A stretch of DNA of 64,000 nucleotides, taken from contig OZ038381.1 of NCBI GenBank assembly GCA_964036045.1, forward strand, positions 117,759,790-117,823,789, written 5' to 3'. This DNA is from Eutreptiella sp. 'Long Island Sound 2002' (taxonomy: Eukaryota; Euglenozoa; Euglenophyceae; Eutreptiales; Eutreptiaceae). The notes under the pieces were generated by a model that was not told the DNA's origin, searched no databases, and was given only the letters and a program-made list of their open reading frames with translations. Shown one piece after another: positions 57,140-64,000 of this stretch. Position 1 is the first letter of the stretch. Every line of letters begins with the position of its first letter. Position numbers and translations under genes: made by a program.

Positions 57140-57676
57140 TTTGTAGGTTGACCCTAGTGGTCCCCCATGTCAAGACCCATATACTCAACTGATCTTACAA
57201 CTTATTGTGGTTCTACCTTTTAACTGATTCTGAATTCAGTTGCTTGGCCATGCTCGCCAAGCCATATCCTGTGTCTGGCCGAGCTCCTATGTTCCACATT
57301 CCTAACCAACTCCATTTTACCCAAAGGTGTGCACATGAGGTGCATGGTGGTACCTTGCAGGCCTGAGTCATGCCAGTTTTCACTTGAGAATCATTTGTTT
57401 TATCCATTTGTGATTGAATCTGTGTATTTAAGCCTGCTTTGTCTCTCTGCAGCCCTTCTGTGATACACTGGATTTCAGAACCATTCATTGATTCGCTCCA
57501 CATCCTGTTCTTGCTCTACTTGCTGCTTTGGTCTTGTTTTTGAACAACAAAACGTGCAGGATTTCATCAGAAGTATTAGGGCATCGATCAAGGACATCTT
57601 TCCGATTCCATAGGGATCCCTTGAGAACCTTTCGAACCGACTCGGAGAAGTACACAAGCCAAAGGCAGCAAACAAA

Positions 57677-59851
57677 ATGTCCACACCATCAGTGCAACTG
57701 TCTTCCAGGACATGGCCAATTCTGAGTGTACACGTACAGCTGGGCAGTGGGCCCATCTCAATGAGTGAGCCCACGTTCAGAGTTGCATCTGGGTCTCAAG
57801 AAGATCCGGGTCACAAAAGGGCGGAACACCAAATGCCCAGAGAAATACCCTTAACCACTGAGGCCTTAGCGGCCCGAGTTGCTGTCTCCATCTCCAGCTC
57901 ACCCTGCCCTGCATCTTTGTCTACGGCAGTGAGAGGCTCTGAAGAACAAGACGAATTGAGAAGGAGAATGGACGATTACCTGCTCCACGATGACTACTAC
58001 AGGTCCGTCAGAGGGGAACATGGAGAGGAACCTCTCGAAGCCCTGGGGTCCCCACCACAAACGGACATGGGGTGCTATTATTACTCTGGCCCACCTACGG
58101 ACCTGGCCGACACTGTATCTCTACCCAGACGCCCGAGAGGCTCTGCTTGGCGTCCAGAGCTGCCAACAACCATCGGAAGCCCCCGAAGTGTGTCCAGCTT
58201 ATGTGGAGGATTCCCATGTCCCCGACCCAACCTATGGTGCCCTGGACCGTAGGGCCGAACTACTGGCCAAGCTGCTATCTGGGTCCGAAGATCCAGATGT
58301 GACAGCCCTGTCTGAGGCTGTCACGGCAAAATTAGGTATCACTGAACCCTTACCCAAGCCGACGTTGGCCTCACGTTCCCCCGGACTGAGCACGCTCGCT
58401 GATGATCTCAAACGATCAAGGTTTTCCAGGTTACTACCCAAGGTCACATGCCCCAGCCCCTTCCATCCCCGTGCCAGAACAGTTACCATCGCTGAGCTAC
58501 AGGACGTCCCCGTGACTGAGACTGAGGAAAAGGGGCTAATAGCTCTGGCACCTCTCGCTGGCAGACCACCCCCCCCTTCACACCTATCCTCAGGGCATGG
58601 GAAGAGTGGCAAACCAATTGCCCAGGCGAACATCCAGCTGCAGTTGCTGGAGTTCGACCCTAAAAACCTGCCGAAATGGGCAGAGGAATTCGCCGAGTTT
58701 CTTTTACTCACTGGCCAATGTCATGTGGATGTGACCACAAAATGTTCACATTTGAAACGTTCATGCAAAAAAAACGTTTTGGCAAAAACAGGTGAAACAG
58801 ATTGTAAAAACCTGTTCTACTTGGGCTGAGGTTCTCCAAAGCTTGGAGAAACATTTTCTCGGTCTACGAAACAGATCTCAGTGTACGCACACTTATTGAG
58901 GAGCTCCCTATGCTCCCTGAATTTCCTTTTGCTGCGCCAGTCTCTGAGTACGTGTGCGACCTGGAGTATCTGTTCTCACGAATGAACGTGGGTTCCTATG
59001 GACCCACGGAACCCCACCTGTGGCTTGTGAGTAAAATCCCTAAACGTACGTGGGACGATTGCCGCTCCACCTCAGAGAGGAAGAGTCGGACCCATACGTA
59101 CGATGATCTTGTGGACCTGCTGATCGAACTGTCCCTTGAGAGGGAGAATGACTCCCGTATGGAAACACTCCTCAAGAGACACCTGGGTAGAGGTTCCATC
59201 CCTACCCCTGAACGTGGCGAGGCAACAGGGCCTAACAATCCCACTAACGCCAACAAGGGTGGTGGTAAGGGGGGGGGTAACCTGCGTGCATTGAGTGAGG
59301 TTAAACCTGAAGCCGGTGCACCCCCACTCTTCTACCGTAAACCTGTCAATGACAAGGGACAGCCCTGTCATGCCCCTGACTGCGACCATCGCAGTGGTTG
59401 TGTGCTGCAACTGAAAAGACAGCAGCACACCAAAATTGGGGAAGCAGTTACCCATCAGCATCATTTCAGGTGCACCATCACCTGTGGGTATTGTGGCAAA
59501 CGTCGTCACTACGAGGACGAATGTCACATCAAAAAACGTGAGACTGACAAACACAAACAACAGGAGGCTGAAGGCCAGAACTCCCAAGCACCCACCAGGA
59601 CTTCCCAGAATGGGGACCAGGGTGGTAAAGGAGGAGACAAGGGGGCTGGCAAAGGTGGAACCCCGGACCCCCAGAAGCGTTCTTCAGCGCCCGCTACTTC
59701 TTCTTCCCCTGACGGTGCTGACCCCAAGAAACGCCCACAGGGGGATAACGCCTCCCCTGAGGGGTCTAACTCGAAGAAGAGGCGACTGGCCTGTATGGGC
59801 AAGTCTCTCATGTCTGCTGGCATTTATGTCAAATTCCCTGCTGAGGAGTAG
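57677..59851 (+). pseudogene. Gypsy B gag
   Basis: Coding runs in several frames. The first is 57677 to about 58118, the second about 58100-58770, the third about 58770-58860, and the last about 58840-59851. Capsid-like sequence includes FDPKNLPKWAEEFAEFLLL, QIVKTCSTWAEVLQSLEKHF and EYVCDLEYLFSRMN. A canonical CCHC knuckle CGYCGKRRHYEDEC lies at 59482-59523, followed by a Gly/Lys/Gln-rich tail. The 58118 frame change is shared by the duplicate at 43476-44832, so it predates the duplication; the later ones lie outside it. Confidence 0.8.
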
Positions 59852-59859
59852 GGGGGCGG

Positions 59860-60957
59860 CTCTGAAGAGGAGAACTTGGTTTTCTGGATCCTCATGAAAT
59901 CAGGGATCAAGTTTTTTGAGCAGTGCTTGACACCGGCGCAACACCCTCTATAGTGGCCCGGTGCCTGCTAAACACCTTCAAGAAAACTAAGACTGTGGCC
60001 ATAAAAATAGGGGATGGGCGAACCATCCATGCCTTGGAGGGTGTCGATGTCTCTATTTGTCTTGGCAACGAAACTGTGACGCAACACTGCAGGGTGTTGG
60101 ACACTGACGCCTTTGACATCGTCATTGGCACCGACTTCCTGCGAAGAAACCCCCAGGTTACAATGTTGTCTCTCCAATGCCCCTATTCTCTACACTGCGA
60201 CTTTGGCAGTGGCCTCTTCTCCGTACCTTTGGAGGTGTCAGGATGAAAAGAGTCTGGGCTGCGCTACGCAGCAAAGACTAACTATCGTACTGAAAACTAC
60301 CAATTGGCTCGTCACGATCTTGAAAATGGACTGGGAGCCCTACAGGTATCCCTGGATGAGACCCAGGTTGAATTGTTTGCGAGCCAACAACAGCACATCA
60401 TGCAGTTTTATTGCTCGAAACATATGAATAACGCTTTCCGCTTCTTCTGGAAAGCAATGGGCCTAGCGTATGCTAACCCTGCCTTCTTCCTGCTCGCGAA
60501 GGTTTTAACCAAAATCGCTTATGAGGGAGGAAGGGTTGTCATGTGTACCCCTGACTGGGGTTGATCAGGTGAACACGCTTATTGGCGCCAACTGCTGGAC
60601 CGAATGACTGTGGGAAGAGTGCAGCTCACCGACGATCCCATTCGTGTGCTTGAGGATTGAGACACAGCAATGCAGGCCCCTGAATGGGCCAGTTTCATAT
60701 CCAACGTGGATGGATCCCTCAACTCTTCACCCCTGCGTGATCTGGACCAGGTGCTACTGAAGGAGGTTATTGCCGAAAATTGTGGCTTGCCCCTTTTTGA
60801 TCTCGCAAAACGATCTCCTGTGCTGCACATGCAACATACTTGCTCAGGTGAACCCGTGGCTCAGAGTCCTGACGCTCTAGCGCAGCCTGCTTCTGACACG
60901 CCACTGTCACACAGGAACTCCGACGACTGTTGTACCTGAGAGCTGCAGGTATTGAGC
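59860..60957 (+). pseudogene. Gypsy B protease and methyltransferase-like module
   Basis: One frame carries AVLDTGATPSIVARC (59920-59964) and FDIVIGTDFLRR (about 60112), the two protease blocks. It then reads LDETQVELFASQQQHIMQFY (about 60352-60411), AYANPAFFLLAKVLTKIA (about 60468-60520) and GGRVVMCTPDWG. This resembles a DNA-adenine-methyltransferase-like module, with NPAF in place of NPPF/Y, known from DIRS-type and some algal elements. In-frame TGA codons occur at 59917, 60244, 60562, 60658 and 60937, with no TAA or TAG, and the peptide clearly continues across each. Confidence 0.65.
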
Positions 60958-61058
60958 GCCAAGAGCGGCTTCAATAAGTCAGACAGACCTGGTAATCCTC
61001 CATCTGGTCCGAGGAGGACGATGAGTCCTACAGGCTGCCTGACCCTGAGATACCCCTA

Positions 61059-62139
61059 GTGTATTGTCTGCACTATGGGCAACAATGTTCCCCTGAGTGG
61101 GATGATAGCTCAGTAACTGCCAAAACTGCTGATCGACAGAAAGAGAATGAGCGTGGTAAGAGCAACCTCCATGCTGATGAGGATCTCTGGCAGAAAATGG
61201 AGAGTCTGAACCTTGACCCCCGACTGAAGAAACTGCTCCTGACCTATGAGGAGGTGTTCGGCGCCTTGACGCCTCCCCTGTCCTGCAAAAAACTGGTCCA
61301 GATGAACCTGAAACTGAAACCTGAATTTGAGAAGACGCGAGGGAGACCTCGTCCCTATCCCGCTCCTCAGAAACAGGTTGAGGAAATTGAGCGGCAGATC
61401 CGGGAATGCGTGGATGCTGGCGTCGTTGAAGAGTATAAGAAGGGGGACTACCCCTATCAACGCAATCTCTGCTTCCTGGTTGCTAAACCTGGATCGACTG
61501 CCCTGCAACTGGTTGTTGACTATGGTGAAGTCAACAAGAAAGCCCAAAACCACTCCGTGAGTATTCCCAACATGGAAAAAACCCTGGAGCGTATTGCAAA
61601 ATGCCGCTACAAAACCAAAATGGACAAACGCAGTGGTTTCTGGCACGTTGACCTAACCGCTGCCGCTCAGGAACTGCTGGCCTTTCTAACCCCTAGTGGT
61701 CGTGTGTTCAAATCGAAGGTCATGCCTTTTGGCGTAGCCAACGCCCCGGCACTCTTCCAAGAATTGATGAACAAAGTTTTGTACATACTGAGGCGCAGAC
61801 CTCTTGTACAGGAGTTGATTTCCCGAGGGGCAGAAACAGAGGCCCACATCGATGACGTGAGTTTGGGTACCAATACCCAAGAGGACCATGTCCTTGTCCT
61901 CCGTGGGTTTTTTATCGTTCTTCAGGAAAACCCTCTCCGAATCAAACTCGAAAAATGCGAGTTCATGAAGAAGGAGATGGAGTATTTGGGTTCGATGTGG
62001 GGTATGGCTGGTGGAAACCAGCCGCGTCTAAGATGCAGCCCCTACAGGACATGCGGAGTCGCGATGACCTTAGGAAGGGTCTACACGAGGTGAGGAGTTT
62101 TGTGGGCGCCTGTAACTTCTATAGGAGACACATCCACAA
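61059..62139 (+). pseudogene. Gypsy B reverse transcriptase (C-terminally truncated)
   Basis: The 344-codon frame is intact to 62093. It has the linker with VFGALTPPLS, PYPAPQKQVEEIERQI and LQLVVDYGEVNKKA. Motif A region is YKTKMDKRSGFWHVDL, motif B VMPFGVANAPALFQEL, motif C HIDD (about 61847) where YxDD is usual, and EKCEFMKKEMEYLGSMWG. The connection FVGACNFYRRHIH (62098-62136) lies in another frame from about 61990. RNase H and integrase are missing because LINE-3 abuts at 62140. It copied Gypsy RNA into DNA when active. Confidence 0.85.
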
Positions 62140-64000
62140 GGTAGGTAGGTATCTTCGGGAGCTCGGGATGCCTCCTTTGACATTGCAGGAAGAAACCAAG
62201 GGGACGTCCTGTCCCTCCCACTGCCCTATGTCAGGTGCCTCTTGAGCCGCTCCCGCATGTGCTTGGGAAGGCATTGTCGCGGCCACCCGGTCCATGTGTC
62301 CGAGGTGGGAGGGGGTCCCCACATGTGTCCATGGGTAGGGCCACATGCCCCCTCCTTTGGGCGGCAGCTCTGGGGGCTGCCCAGCCGTGTGGCGTATCTC
62401 TCACCACAAGGGGTATTGCTCCCGCTAGTCTGCGGTACGACCGCCTCATCCTTGTGGCTTGAGTTGCGGGGCCACTCTGCTTGGCAGGCGACCCCCTCCT
62501 GGACTGTGTACCGGCTCGCCTGTCACCGGTTGCTTCCATGGCTCCAGGTGACGTTTGCCATGGTCCCCGATGCAGCCTGGCCGGGCTCGGACCAGTGGCC
62601 TTGGAGTACCGCTCCTGCCACTGGCCCGGTGGGTTGGCTGGGTCGCCCCAGTGCGTCCGACCCATGGGGTGTTGGGTCTTTCCTGTCCCTCGGCCGCCCT
62701 ACGTGTGTGCAGTGTCCTGGGCCGCTTGGCTCCTGTTCACCGGTGTGCCCGTGCGGTTTGCTGTGTTGCGTCTGCGGTGTCCTGGGCCACTTGGCTCCTG
62801 TTCACCGGTGTGCTCGCTCGGTGTGTTGTGTTGCGTGTGCCGTGTCCTGGGCCACTTGGCTCCCGTTCACCGGTGTGCGCGCTGTGTGTGGTGCGCGTGT
62901 GCCATGGGTGGTTGTGTCCCTCTTCTTCCCCCCCTAATCCCCGATATTTTTTTTTGACCGAAAAAAAGACAAACAGGGGCGCCGGTACACTGTAGGCACA
63001 GGCACGGGCAGCTGGTGCGGCGGTGCAATAGTGTTGTGTCCTCTGGCGTGTGTCGTCGGTGCTGTGGCGGCGGTCGCGCCTGAGGGGTTCGGCTCGCGCG
63101 TCCTGATGTACACGGGCTTCGGCCAGGGTGGGTTTGGTTAGATGTCTCTTTGCTTCTGGAGCTGGCTGGTTAGGCGGCTGTGTGGGCTGTGGGTGTGGGC
63201 TGTGGTTACGTTGTTCCCTCGGCGGGCCTTGTTAGGAGTCAAGGGTTAGCGGTTTCGCGGTTTGGCTCGGGTTTGGTTTGTGTTTGGGTTTTGGCTCGGC
63301 TAGGCGGTTGCGACGGTAGCGGGCCTGGGTTCGGTGCCTTTGGGCGTAGTGGTGCCCGTTGTCGTGTGTGTTGGCGTTCTTCGGCGTCCCGTTCGTATGG
63401 TGACTTCTGGGCAGGGCCTGGCGTGGCGCCCCGTGGTGGTGGTTTGCTGGGAAATGGGGTTAGGTGGCGGCGCCGCTGGCTGGGGGGTCAGGCGCGTCGT
63501 GTTGTGTGGTGCGCAGGGCTCCTGGGGTGCTCTGGGCGCCGCCGGTGTCGGTGCGCCGACGCTTGTGGGGTGGTGAGGGGGTGTGTGCGTGCGGGGCTGG
63601 GCTTTGGGTGATGTCCCACAGGCGGATGCCGTCTCGCTGTGTCTCCTGGAGGGTCTCCCGCAGGCACCTGAGGACATATGGGTGGTCCTGGGGCGCGGGG
63701 AGGTTGCGGGGGTGGACTCCCAGGGGGTGGAGCACATCGGCCAGCATGGCTTCCCATGCGGCCTGCGGCATCCAGCCCCCGCCGGCCGGAGGCGGCAGTT
63801 CTCTACCGAACCCCTTGCGGGGCCGATGGACCAGGCCCTTGAGGGAGGGCTCTCCCCGGGCCCACTTCCGCAGCTCCCAGAGCTGCGTGTGGGTCCAGCG
63901 CTACCACCACTGTCCCTGGGCGGGCCTGCGGTCTTGGGCGGAGGAGTGGGCGTGGGTGGGTGCGACGGGGTCGTGGGGACCGGCGGCGGTGGCGGGCCTG
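62140..64000 (-). mobile_element. LINE-3: 3' end of a LINE-2-type element, runs off the right edge
   Basis: It is the reverse complement of 54770-57139 with high similarity, and its 3' tail (TACC)3 is at 62140-62151. It includes the end of ORF3, the three-unit repeat (62700-62900) and a T9/A7 inverted tract (62947-62967). The tail abuts Gypsy B codons directly. The target-site duplication cannot be checked because the 5' end is outside. Confidence 0.85.
63460..64000 (-). pseudogene. LINE-3 ORF3 C-terminal region (partial)
   Basis: The minus frame 63771-63460 encodes MPQAAWEAMLADVLHPLGVHP, RCLRETLQETQRDGIRLWDI and a RRRTDTGG end, nearly the same as LINE-2's C-terminus. Upstream, the HTQLWEL.KWARGEPSLKG block continues to the window edge in shifted frames. 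Near-identity to LINE-2 suggests recent activity of this subfamily. Confidence 0.7.

Larger units (their letters stand above)
57140..62139 (+). mobile_element. Gypsy B: Ty3/Gypsy-like retrotransposon, truncated at both sides
   Basis: The order is leader, Gag with zinc knuckle, aspartic protease, methyltransferase-like module, RT and the start of the RT connection (FVGACNFYRRHIHK). The remainder (RNase H, integrase, 3' LTR) is cut off by the LINE-3 tail at 62140. The first 1.36 kb duplicates 43476-44832. Multiple frameshifts and in-frame stops make it inactive. Confidence 0.88.

Noticed and set aside
59917-60939. TGA reassigned as a sense codon
   Set aside because: Family 1's intact 975-codon frame contains no TGA, and CGA-to-TGA decay explains the pattern more simply.

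Overview
This window looks like nuclear DNA from a large, repeat-rich eukaryotic genome. It contains no bacterial-style operons, ribosome-binding sites or rRNA. It is a mosaic of retrotransposons with very GC-rich blocks (about 14.5-36.9 kb, 44.8-57.1 kb and 62.1-64.0 kb) embedded in ordinary-GC DNA, plus GT-AG introns and tRNA-derived repeats. A charophyte or another large-genome alga is my first guess, from the style of the elements only; nothing here proves the taxon.

Layout. (1) 1-4.64 kb, minus strand: Gag and Gag-Pro-Pol frames of a Ty3/Gypsy-like element ('family 1') that runs off the left edge. (2) 4.64-14.54 kb: ordinary-GC DNA with minisatellites, a candidate spliced gene (10242-11345) with possible upstream exons, and an orphan fragment of a LINE ORF1 (12018-12587). 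(3) 14.55-36.92 kb: a 5'-truncated plus-strand LINE ('LINE-1') split by a 16.15-kb minus-strand relative ('LINE-A', 16347-32500). Both insertions have target-site duplications. (4) 36.94-41.74 kb: ordinary-GC DNA with three tRNA-like modules at 283-bp spacing. (5) 41.74-43.31 kb: a decayed family-1 gag. (6) 43.48-62.14 kb: a second Gypsy family ('Gypsy B') interrupted by a 12.3-kb LINE ('LINE-2', plus). Exact 1.36-kb direct copies of Gypsy B flank LINE-2. (7) 62.14-64.0 kb: the 3' end of another LINE ('LINE-3', minus).

The most interesting content is the giant LINE family, seen in four copies. Its apparent order is ORF1, AP-like endonuclease, reverse transcriptase, RNase H, Cys/His motif, then a third ORF. 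That third ORF has a putative Ulp1/C48-like cysteine peptidase followed by a Ser-, His- and Arg/Ser-rich nuclear-type accessory region. The 3' UTR is long, with about 60-bp minisatellites and a (TACC)n tail. Every copy here is damaged, by truncation, frameshift, nonsense, deletion or secondary insertion, but the copies complement each other well enough to read the architecture. Both Gypsy families also carry a 'phage MTase-like' FAS...NPP-type module between protease and RT.
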